Made by a program: the position numbers and the translations under genes. This document shows positions 8,103 to 13,978 of a DNA stretch of 21,046 nt, one piece after another (the first letter of the stretch is position 1; every line of letters starts with the position of its first letter). The stretch comes from an uncultured Brachyspira sp. (lineage in GTDB: Bacteria; Spirochaetota; Brachyspiria; Brachyspirales; Brachyspiraceae), in assembly GCF_910578695.1 (NCBI RefSeq), contig NZ_CAJTQJ010000044.1, positions 1-21,046 of the forward strand, in the 5' to 3' direction. Below the pieces are notes generated by a model. That model was not told the DNA's origin, did no database searches, and saw nothing but the letters and a program-made list of their open reading frames with translations.

Positions 8103-8131
8103 ATAATATAATATTATCCTATATAAGTCAA
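8103..8131 (-). promoter_or_regulatory. promoter for the beta-barrel gene
   Basis: On the minus strand TTGACT (8131-8126) and TATTAT (8108-8103) are 17 bp apart. The predicted start falls at about 8096, exactly at the first ATG, implying either a leaderless message or use of a later start codon. Confidence 0.55.
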
Positions 8132-8170
8132 TATATCGACTATATTATAATAAAATTATTATATTAATTG

Positions 8171-8199
8171 TTGTATATTTTAAATTTTTATAATATAAT
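8171..8199 (+). promoter_or_regulatory. promoter for the ankyrin-nuclease pair
   Basis: TTGTAT at 8171-8176 and a perfect TATAAT at 8194-8199 with 17 bp between them; a second TATAAT follows at 8201-8206. Transcription would begin near 8206, about 26 nt before the ankyrin gene. Confidence 0.6.
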
Positions 8200-8231
8200 T
8201 TATAATATAATTTATTAAGGATATATCATTT

Positions 8232-9029
8232 ATGAGAAAAATATATATTTCTTTCTCTCTGCTTTTATTAACATTAGTATTGCATTCACAGGAACTTATA
8301 AATTCTAATGATATATTTTTTAATTCAATAGAAAGCGGAGATATAATTAAAGTCAGAGAATTAATATCTCAAGGTGCAGATATTAATGCTGTTAATGAAG
8401 ACGGCTGGTCAGCTTTGCATATAGCCGTTAGAGCCAATAATGCAGCAATATTAAAAGAATTATTACAAAATAAGAAAATAAATATGAATCCTGTTCTGCC
8501 TGCCGATACTATATTAATAGACGGAGACAGTAAATGGTATGCTGACGGACAGACTCCTATTTTGCTTGCCTCTTATTACGGATATTCTGATTTAGTAAGT
8601 ATGCTTCTTAATTATGGTGCGGATATTACAGCAAAAGACACTATAGATGATGCTATGGCTATACATATTGCTTCTGCTAGAGGGTATGCTGATACAGCGG
8701 CAGTTATATTAGATTTTGCATCTTTAAAAGCATCTTCTATAGATATTGTAAATATAGGGGATAATACAGGAACTTCTCCTCTAATGTGGGCTGCTATGAA
8801 TAATCAAGTATCTGTTATAGCTGTTTTATTAAGATATAATGCTGATATAAATTTACAAGATGATGACGGCTGGACTGCTTTGCATTTTGCCGCTGCTTCT
8901 GACAGTTATAGGGCTGTTGAAATAATTTTGAAAAATAATGCAGATGTTAATATAACTGATATAGAAGGTAAAAAGGCTTCTGACCTTACTTCGGATACAG
9001 ACATACAAGCATTATTAAATAAATATTAA
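8232..9029 (+). CDS. exported ankyrin-repeat protein
   Basis: This 265-residue protein starts with a signal peptide (MRKIYISFSLLLLTLVLHSQ; cleavage likely after residue 20 or close by) and is otherwise made of ankyrin repeats. About six can be seen. The clearest are NAVNEDGWSALHIAVRANN, GQTPILLASYYGYSDLVSML, AMAIHIASARGYADTAAVIL, GTSPLMWAAMNNQVSVIAVL and DGWTALHFAAAS. Each carries the TPL/SALH-type helix start and a GADIN-like turn. There is no lipobox or membrane anchor, so the mature protein is probably periplasmic or secreted and acts by binding another protein; the target is unknown. AAGGA lies about 10 nt before the ATG. The next gene begins 4 bp after the stop. Brachyspira genomes are rich in such proteins. 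Confidence 0.9.
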   Translation: MRKIYISFSLLLLTLVLHSQELINSNDIFFNSIESGDIIKVRELISQGADINAVNEDGWSALHIAVRANNAAILKELLQNKKINMNPVLPADTILIDGDSKWYADGQTPILLASYYGYSDLVSMLLNYGADITAKDTIDDAMAIHIASARGYADTAAVILDFASLKASSIDIVNIGDNTGTSPLMWAAMNNQVSVIAVLLRYNADINLQDDDGWTALHFAAASDSYRAVEIILKNNADVNITDIEGKKASDLTSDTDIQALLNKY

Positions 9030-9033
9030 TTTT

Positions 9034-9855
9034 ATGGAAGCAAAGAAATTACAAAGATTTAGCGAATACAGTCTTTCTACATATTTGCTTTGCCCTAGAA
9101 AATACAGATATACTTATATAGAAAAGCCTTTTAAAAAACAAAAAAGAAGTGTGAATGTTTATTTTATATTCGGTAATGCCATTCATCTATCATGCAAAGA
9201 ATTTTATGAACAGAAAGCTGAAGATAGAACTTTAGATAATTTATATAATATATTTAGGAATGTATGGAAAAGAAGCGGAATCAGAGCTTTTTTTAACAGC
9301 AGGGAAGAAGAGAAGGAATTAGGAGAGAGAGGACTTTATATGCTTTCTAATTTCTTTAATTCATTCGGACAGAAGGTACCTTATAAAATAGAAAGCTATA
9401 TGGAAAATAAGGTTAGAGATTATATTTTATTTGGAAGAATAGACAGAATAGATTTATCTGCTGACGGCACATTACAAATTGTTGATTATAAAACTACAAA
9501 GTACTATGATTCAGGCGAAGATAATGAAGAGAGAGATAGAAAAACAATACAGTTAAAATTATATGCATGTATATTAGACGGAATGAAGCATAAAGTTACA
9601 AGCGGTTCTTATTATCATTTTGAAGATGATAAATTTGATACTATAGATTTCACTCCTGAATCTATTAATTATTTAAGAGAATGGTTTGATGAGATAGTTG
9701 ATGATATAAGATATGACAGATCTTTCGATAAAAAGATGGGAAGGCATTGCGAGTTTTGTGATTTTTTCAAGCTATGTAATGGTAAAGAAGATAATACCGC
9801 TAATTTAATGCTTCCTTCTGATGAGCTTTTTGCTTCTAATATAGATAATTTATAA
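9034..9855 (+). CDS. RecB/Cas4-like PD-(D/E)XK nuclease with a 4Fe-4S motif
   Basis: This 273-residue protein has all motifs of a RecB-type nuclease: His51 in FGNAIH, Asp137 in GRIDRID, Asp151-Tyr-Lys153 in IVDYKT, and a Gln/Tyr motif at QLKLY (173-177). Four cysteines are placed as in Cas4 and AddB iron-sulphur nucleases: Cys20 in YLLCPRKY and Cys239, Cys242, Cys248 in CEFCDFFKLC near the C-terminus. These clamp the nuclease fold with a 4Fe-4S cluster. The protein is cytoplasmic and probably acts on DNA ends. There is no CRISPR array, cas1/cas2, or AddA helicase here, so it looks like a stand-alone family member rather than Cas4. It starts 4 bp after the ankyrin gene without an obvious ribosome binding site and is probably coupled to it. 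Confidence 0.88.
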   Translation: MEAKKLQRFSEYSLSTYLLCPRKYRYTYIEKPFKKQKRSVNVYFIFGNAIHLSCKEFYEQKAEDRTLDNLYNIFRNVWKRSGIRAFFNSREEEKELGERGLYMLSNFFNSFGQKVPYKIESYMENKVRDYILFGRIDRIDLSADGTLQIVDYKTTKYYDSGEDNEERDRKTIQLKLYACILDGMKHKVTSGSYYHFEDDKFDTIDFTPESINYLREWFDEIVDDIRYDRSFDKKMGRHCEFCDFFKLCNGKEDNTANLMLPSDELFASNIDNL

Positions 9856-9907
9856 TAAATTGATAATTATTTTTATTATATTATTTATGTAGAATATTTA
9901 AACTATT

Positions 9908-10024
9908 ATGAGCTATAAATATCCTAATTACTTATTTATAAAAATAGAAAGAATAGAAGCTAGTATAAATTTATTTAAGTCCATTATACCTAAAGAACAG
10001 GTTTATTTTTCTGATTATTTTTAA
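9908..10024 (+). CDS. possible 38-residue small protein
   Basis: An ATG frame encodes MSYKYPNYLFIKIERIEASI and continues to SDYF, with a mixed, protein-like composition rather than a simple repeat. There is no convincing ribosome binding site or promoter, no signal peptide, and no family I recognise. It may be a small gene, the remnant of a longer one, or chance. It lies in the 433-bp gap between the nuclease and methyltransferase genes, upstream of the strong promoter at 10070. Confidence 0.2.
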   Translation: MSYKYPNYLFIKIERIEASINLFKSIIPKEQVYFSDYF

Positions 10025-10069
10025 TATATAAATTATTTATTTTATATTTATATGCATATAAATTTTATT

Positions 10070-10098
10070 TTGACAAACTTTATAATTTTCAGTATAAT
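10070..10098 (+). promoter_or_regulatory. perfect-consensus sigma-70 promoter with long leader
   Basis: TTGACA at 10070-10075 and TATAAT at 10093-10098 are separated by exactly 17 bp. It is the only promoter in the window matching consensus at all twelve positions with ideal spacing. Transcription would begin near 10105, about 184 nt before the next gene. Confidence 0.75.
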
Positions 10099-10104
10099 AT
10101 ATTT

Positions 10105-10206
10105 AATGTTTATATATTTATTGAAAAAATTACAAACTGTAAAACTTTTAATTATTTTATAGTGTATCTTTTCGCTGATAAAGGAAGCAGCAAGGCTATA
10201 TTTTTT
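10105..10206 (+). ncRNA. candidate small RNA or attenuator leader
   Basis: The transcript from the consensus promoter would contain an imperfect hairpin at 10158-10200: TATAG pairs with CTATA, CTT with AAG, and GCTG with CAGC around a purine loop ATAAAGGAAG. TTTTTT follows immediately at 10201-10206, as in a weak intrinsic terminator. The region is locally richer in G and C (CGCTGATAAAGGAAGCAGC) than its surroundings. An 18-codon frame (10106-10162) starts at the predicted 5' end and stops in the hairpin's 5' arm, which would suit a leader peptide but may be chance. I cannot match it to a known riboswitch or RNA family. The remaining 82 bp before the methyltransferase gene are AT-rich with only a small TAGAT/ATCTA hairpin. 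Confidence 0.35.
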
Positions 10207-10288
10207 AATCAGGTTTAGATAATAAATCTATAAATAAAAATACAAAATTAACTATATTAAGAAATAAAGAAACTTTAATATAAATTTT

Positions 10289-11488
10289 ATGGAAATTAAA
10301 ATTATAGATACAGCTTACGGAGGATATGGAATTGCAAAAGATGAAAATGGTAAAGTTATATTTGTGCCTCATAGCGTTGAAGGCGATGTATTAGATATAA
10401 CTATAACAAAAGAAAGCAAAAAATTTTCTTATGCATCTATAAATAAAATAATAAAAGACTCTCCTTATAGAATAAAATCTAAATGCAAGTATGCAGGTAT
10501 TTGCGGAGGATGTTTATTTAATCATATAGAATATAATAAACAGCTATGTATAAAAAAGAATATAGTTTTAAATGCTGTTAGAAATATTGATTTTAATAAA
10601 GATATAAAAATAATTTTCGGTGAAAATTCTAATTACAGACTTAGAGTTAATATGATTGCTGTAAATGGTAAAATAGGTTTTTATAAATTTAAAAGCAATA
10701 ATTTTGTAAGTATTGACGAATGTAGCATTCTAAAAGAGAGTTTATTTAAAAAAATAAAATATTTTGCATCTGAAAATAATATAACAGGAAGTATTTATGC
10801 TATAGAAAATAATAATGATGAAGCTACTGCTTTTATTGAATATAATAAAAAAACAAATATAAAATCTTTTGAAAAATATTTTAAAGGAATAACTATAAAG
10901 TATAATAAGAAAATAAAAAGCTATGGAATTGAATCTATGCTTTATAAAACTAAATACGGAAATATTCCAATAGGGCATAAAACATTTTTCCAAAGTAATT
11001 TATATCTGCTTGATGATTTTCAAGAAGAGGCTGTAAAATATTTAAATGCTGATGATATTACGGTAATTGAGCTTTATGCTGGAAGCGGATTTTTCAGTGC
11101 TGCTTTTGAAAGTAAATTAAGAATTTTTAATAAAGATTATAAATTTATTTCTTCAGAGATAAATAAAGATTCTGTAAAAACTGCAGATAAATACGGATTT
11201 AATATAAAAAATGAAGATGCTTTTGAAACATTAAAAAGTATTGATTATGATATTGATGCTTTGATATTAGATCCTCCTAGGGAAGGCATTGATAAAAAAG
11301 TTATAAAAGAAATAATAAGAATTAAGCCTAAAAAAATTATATATATTTCATGCAATCCTATGACTTTTTCACGTGATATTAATTTGCTTAAAGAGTATTA
11401 TAAATTATCAGATTTAAATATTATAGATATGTTTGCTGATACTTATCATATAGAGCTTATTTCCTATTTAGAATATAAATTAATATAA
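10289..11488 (+). CDS. TrmA/RumA-family RNA (uracil-5-)-methyltransferase
   Basis: This 399-residue enzyme should methylate C5 of a uridine in 23S rRNA or tRNA using S-adenosylmethionine. An N-terminal TRAM RNA-binding domain (about residues 1-58, GGYGIAKDENGKVIFVPHSV) is followed by a 4Fe-4S motif with Cys66, Cys72, Cys75 (CKYAGICGGC) and Cys145 (DECS). The methyltransferase domain has FFQSN (Gln235), motif I ELYAGSGFFS (261-270), the DPPREG motif at 328-333, the catalytic nucleophile Cys355 in SCNP and a likely general base Glu389. The iron-sulphur and TRAM combination fits RumA/RlmD-type enzymes better than TrmA, but the exact target uridine is not readable. There is no Shine-Dalgarno sequence before the ATG; the start is supported by the TRAM domain beginning there. 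Confidence 0.92.
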   Translation: MEIKIIDTAYGGYGIAKDENGKVIFVPHSVEGDVLDITITKESKKFSYASINKIIKDSPYRIKSKCKYAGICGGCLFNHIEYNKQLCIKKNIVLNAVRNIDFNKDIKIIFGENSNYRLRVNMIAVNGKIGFYKFKSNNFVSIDECSILKESLFKKIKYFASENNITGSIYAIENNNDEATAFIEYNKKTNIKSFEKYFKGITIKYNKKIKSYGIESMLYKTKYGNIPIGHKTFFQSNLYLLDDFQEEAVKYLNADDITVIELYAGSGFFSAAFESKLRIFNKDYKFISSEINKDSVKTADKYGFNIKNEDAFETLKSIDYDIDALILDPPREGIDKKVIKEIIRIKPKKIIYISCNPMTFSRDINLLKEYYKLSDLNIIDMFADTYHIELISYLEYKLI

Positions 11489-11521
11489 TAAAAATGTTTT
11501 TTATAATATTTATTTTAATTA

Positions 11522-11549
11522 TTGTTATTAATATGTTCTATGCTATAAT
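11522..11549 (+). promoter_or_regulatory. promoter with extended -10 for the heptose genes
   Basis: TTGTTA at 11522-11527, a 16-bp spacer and TATAAT at 11544-11549, preceded by TGC as in an extended -10. Transcription would start near 11556, about 26 nt before the ATG at 11582. Confidence 0.65.
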
Positions 11550-11581
11550 TATTTACATATTAAATTCGGAATAATTGAATT

Positions 11582-12040
11582 ATGAATAAAAAAATTATAG
11601 AAAGAAGAAGTTTAGATAATATATTGTCGGAATATAGAAAGCAAAATAAAAAAATAGTATTTACAAACGGCTGCTTTGATATACTTCATAGAGGGCATAT
11701 AGAATATTTGCAAAAGGCAAGAGAGCTTGGAGATTTACTTTTTCTTGGGCTTAACAGCGACAGTTCCGTAAAGCGTTTAAAAGGAAATAGCAGACCAATA
11801 AATAATGAAACTGACAGAGCTATTGTACTTTCTGCTTTGGAATGTATAAGCTATATATCAATATTTGATGAGGATACTCCTCTTGAACTCATAAAGATAG
11901 TAAAGCCTGATATTTTGGTAAAGGGCGGAGATTATAAAATAGAAAATGTTATAGGCAGAGAGTTTGCAAAGGAAACTGTATTGATTGATTTTGTCGATGG
12001 TTATTCTACTACTAATATTATAAAAAGAATTAATAGTTAA
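11582..12040 (+). CDS. rfaE2: D-glycero-beta-D-manno-heptose 1-phosphate adenylyltransferase
   Basis: This enzyme joins AMP from ATP to heptose 1-phosphate, the step that makes ADP-D-glycero-D-manno-heptose for lipopolysaccharide core. The 152-residue protein corresponds to the C-terminal half of the fused HldE of enteric bacteria; the kinase half must be a separate gene elsewhere. The nucleotidyltransferase signature FTNGCFDILHRGH includes the HxGH motif (His36, His39), and LGLNSDSSVKRLKG, RAIVLSALECI and KGGDYKIENVIG follow in the RfaE2 order. CGGA lies 11 nt before the ATG. hldD begins 21 bp downstream with a very strong ribosome binding site, so the two form an operon acting on consecutive steps. 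Confidence 0.93.
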   Translation: MNKKIIERRSLDNILSEYRKQNKKIVFTNGCFDILHRGHIEYLQKARELGDLLFLGLNSDSSVKRLKGNSRPINNETDRAIVLSALECISYISIFDEDTPLELIKIVKPDILVKGGDYKIENVIGREFAKETVLIDFVDGYSTTNIIKRINS

Positions 12041-12061
12041 TAAAAAATAGGAGGAGTTAAT

Positions 12062-13018
12062 ATGATTATAGTAACAGGTGGAGCAGGATTTATAGGTTCT
12101 AATATAGTTAGGGGGTTAAATGATTTAGGAATTGATAATATATTAATTGCTGATAATTTGAAAAATGCTTCTAAACATAAGAACTTAAATAGAATTAAAT
12201 TCAGAGATTATATTGATAAAGAAGATTTTAATTTAGATTATTTAACTTCATTTGTAAATAATAATAAAGTTGAGGCAATATTTCATCAGGGTGCTTGTTC
12301 TGATACTATGGAAACAGACGGCAAATATATGATGAAAAATAATTATGAATATAGTAAAAATATCCTTCATATTTGTTTGAATAAAAAAATAAGACTTTTT
12401 TATGCTTCAAGTGCTTCAGTATATGGAAATGGGGATAATGGTTTTGAAGAAGATGAAAAAAATGAATATCCTTTAAATGTATATGCTTTTTCAAAATATC
12501 AGTTTGACAGATATTTAAATAAATTATTTAAAGAAAATAAAATTAATAGTCAGGTAGTGGGGCTTAGATACTTTAATGTTTACGGACCTCAGGAAAATCA
12601 TAAAGGAAGAATGGCATCTGTTGCCTTTCATTTATTTAATCAGATAAAAGCAGGTGAGAGAATGAAGATATTTGAGGGAAGTGAGAATTTCTTAAGAGAT
12701 TTTATACATATAGATGATGTTGTGTCAGTAAATAATTTCTTTTTTGAAAATGAAAATAAATCAGGAATATTTAATTGCGGCAGCGGAAATGCTGAGAGCT
12801 TTGTTGAAATTGCTAATGCTTTAAAAGAAGTTTATAGTTCTGCTGAAATAGAGTATATAACTTTTCCAGATGCTTTGAAAGGTAAGTATCAAAAGTATAC
12901 TCAGGCAGATTTGAAAAAGCTTAGAAATGCGGGTTATGATAAAACTTTTATGAATGTTAATACAGGCGTGAAGAAATATGCTCAAGTTTTAGAAAAAAGC
13001 GGCGGATATTTGATGTAA
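12062..13018 (+). CDS. hldD: ADP-L-glycero-D-manno-heptose 6-epimerase
   Basis: HldD inverts C6 of ADP-D-glycero-D-manno-heptose to the L form used by heptosyltransferases. The 318-residue short-chain dehydrogenase-like protein has the dinucleotide loop VTGGAGFIGSN (residues 4-14), the HldD-specific HQGACSDTMETDG (75-87), Ser117 in YASSASVYG, and the catalytic Tyr141-x3-Lys145 (YAFSK). LRYFNVYGPQE and the late FLRDFIHIDDV segment are also in place. AGGAGG at 12049-12054 lies 7 nt before the ATG, the best ribosome binding site in the window. Its presence next to rfaE2 implies that this organism makes a heptose-containing lipooligosaccharide or another ADP-heptose product. A following 102-bp gap carries paired repeats and a weak promoter. 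Confidence 0.95.
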   Translation: MIIVTGGAGFIGSNIVRGLNDLGIDNILIADNLKNASKHKNLNRIKFRDYIDKEDFNLDYLTSFVNNNKVEAIFHQGACSDTMETDGKYMMKNNYEYSKNILHICLNKKIRLFYASSASVYGNGDNGFEEDEKNEYPLNVYAFSKYQFDRYLNKLFKENKINSQVVGLRYFNVYGPQENHKGRMASVAFHLFNQIKAGERMKIFEGSENFLRDFIHIDDVVSVNNFFFENENKSGIFNCGSGNAESFVEIANALKEVYSSAEIEYITFPDALKGKYQKYTQADLKKLRNAGYDKTFMNVNTGVKKYAQVLEKSGGYLM

Positions 13019-13034
13019 AAATTAAAAATAATAT

Positions 13035-13075
13035 AAAATATTTTACTATTATTATTAAAATATTTTACTATTATT
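13035..13075 (+). repeat. two direct 19-bp repeats upstream of the CAP-domain gene
   Basis: The sequence aaaatattttactattatt occurs perfectly at 13035-13053 and 13057-13075, with a 22-bp period, about two helical turns. The second copy ends at the candidate -35 of the next gene, a suitable place for an activator or repressor, though the composition is simple enough that slippage duplication is also possible. Confidence 0.6.
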
Positions 13076-13101
13076 GTTCATAATGATTTTTATATTATAT
13101 A
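13074..13101 (+). promoter_or_regulatory. candidate promoter for the CAP-domain and lipoprotein genes
   Basis: TTGTTC at 13074-13079 and TATATA at 13096-13101 are 16 bp apart. Both hexamers deviate from consensus, so regulation by a factor bound at the adjacent repeats would be plausible. Confidence 0.35.
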
Positions 13102-13120
13102 AATTTTTTAGGATTTTCTA

Positions 13121-13561
13121 ATGAAAAGTATTATTTTAACTGCATTTGGTATTTTGTTTTTGATATTTCCTTTATTTTCTCAAGATGTTCAGGAATCTTC
13201 AAAACTTCTTGAACTTATAAATGCAGAGAGAAGAAAAGCAGGGCTTGAAGCATATCAAACAAGTGAAGATTTGAAAAATGCAGCTGCTGTTAGGGCAGAA
13301 GAAATATCTAAAGTTTTTGAATCTAAAAGGCCAGACGGAAGCGAAATACATACAATTTATTTAGAATATGGAGTATCAGTAGTTTTTTACGGTGAATCTA
13401 TAAGAACAGGATATGAAACAGCAGACGGTATTTTTAGGGCTATGATTAAAGATGATTCATCTTCTATATTGGATACAGATTATACTCATATTGGAATAGG
13501 AATATATAAGAATGCTAAAAATATTTATTGGGCTATTCTTTATTGTTCATTAGCAAACTAA
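13121..13561 (+). CDS. secreted CAP-domain (SCP/PR-1-like) protein
   Basis: This 146-residue protein has a clear signal peptide (hydrophobic core ILTAFGILFLIFPLF, cleavage near FSQ) followed by one CAP domain. The family opening LLELINAERRKAGLEAYQTS is followed by LKNAAAVRAEEISKVFESKRPDGSEI, then YGESIRTGYETADGIFRAMI and the closing THIGIGIYKNAKNIYWAILY. Bacterial CAP proteins are exported and mostly of unknown function; some bind lipids or peptidoglycan. The usual first CAP histidine of the H...E...H set is hard to place (SEIHTIY and YTHIGIG are present), so metal binding is uncertain. AGGA at 13110-13113 lies 7 nt before the ATG. The small lipoprotein gene follows 37 bp later and both precede a shared terminator. 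Confidence 0.88.
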   Translation: MKSIILTAFGILFLIFPLFSQDVQESSKLLELINAERRKAGLEAYQTSEDLKNAAAVRAEEISKVFESKRPDGSEIHTIYLEYGVSVVFYGESIRTGYETADGIFRAMIKDDSSSILDTDYTHIGIGIYKNAKNIYWAILYCSLAN

Positions 13562-13598
13562 TTAATTAAAAAATATAATTTATAAGGAGTAAAATATT

Positions 13599-13817
13599 AT
13601 GAAAAAAATTATTTTTATTTGTTTTATTGTTTTATCTTTTATTTTTATATCCTGCGAGAAAGATAAGATTGAAAAAACCATTGATAAAGCATCAGACAAT
13701 ATTGAAAAGACTATTGATAAGGCAGAGAAAAAAATAGAGAAAGCAGGAGATAAAGCCAAAGATAATTTAGATGAGGCTGCAGAAAAAATTGCAGGCTTCA
13801 TAAATGAAGATAATTAA
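13599..13817 (+). CDS. small lipoprotein with four hendecad repeats
   Basis: The 72-residue product begins with a lipoprotein signal: a hydrophobic core and FISC with Cys19 as the likely lipidated residue. The rest is four consecutive 11-residue repeats at residues 24-34, 35-45, 46-56 and 57-67, starting IEKTIDKASDN, IEKTIDKAEKK, IEKAGDKAKDN and LDEAAEKIAGF. An 11-residue period with hydrophobic positions 1 and 5 gives an amphipathic right-handed coiled coil or a membrane-surface helix, as in LEA-like and apolipoprotein-like segments. The function is unknown; a stress-induced or envelope-spacing role is possible but unsupported. AAGGAG at 13584-13589 precedes the ATG by 9 nt. It is the last gene before the terminator at 13836. 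Confidence 0.82.
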   Translation: MKKIIFICFIVLSFIFISCEKDKIEKTIDKASDNIEKTIDKAEKKIEKAGDKAKDNLDEAAEKIAGFINEDN

Positions 13818-13835
13818 TTATTTAAAAACATTATT

Positions 13836-13882
13836 AAAAGGCTTAAGTTTTTTATTGAACTCAAGCCTTTTATTATTTTTTA
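13836..13882 (+). terminator. intrinsic terminator after the small lipoprotein gene
   Basis: AAAAGGCTT (13836-13844) pairs with AAGCCTTTT (13863-13871), and an inner AGTT/AACT extends the stem after one mismatch. A T-rich tract (attatttttt) follows. This is the clearest plus-strand terminator in the window. Confidence 0.85.
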
Positions 13883-13917
13883 ATATAAAATAATACATAT
13901 ATATAGATTATTAATAC

Positions 13918-13945
13918 TTGACTTTTAATTACAGTCTAATATAAT
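13918..13945 (+). promoter_or_regulatory. promoter for the large exported protein gene
   Basis: TTGACT at 13918-13923 and TATAAT at 13940-13945 are 16 bp apart, just after the preceding terminator and 33 bp before the ATG at 13979. Confidence 0.7.
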
Positions 13946-13978
13946 ATAAAAAGTATTGTTTTTTGAAGGAGACTATTG

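Noticed and set aside
9034..9855. Reading the Fe-S nuclease as CRISPR Cas4
   Set aside because: No cas1, cas2 or repeat array anywhere in the window; the motifs are shared by many RecB-like nucleases.
10171..10196. GGAAGCAGC-AAGGC resembles the 3' side of the bacterial SRP RNA apical loop
   Set aside because: The matching 5' side (GGUCAGG...GGAA tetraloop) is missing and the arms do not pair as SRP RNA domain IV, so I treat it as chance similarity.
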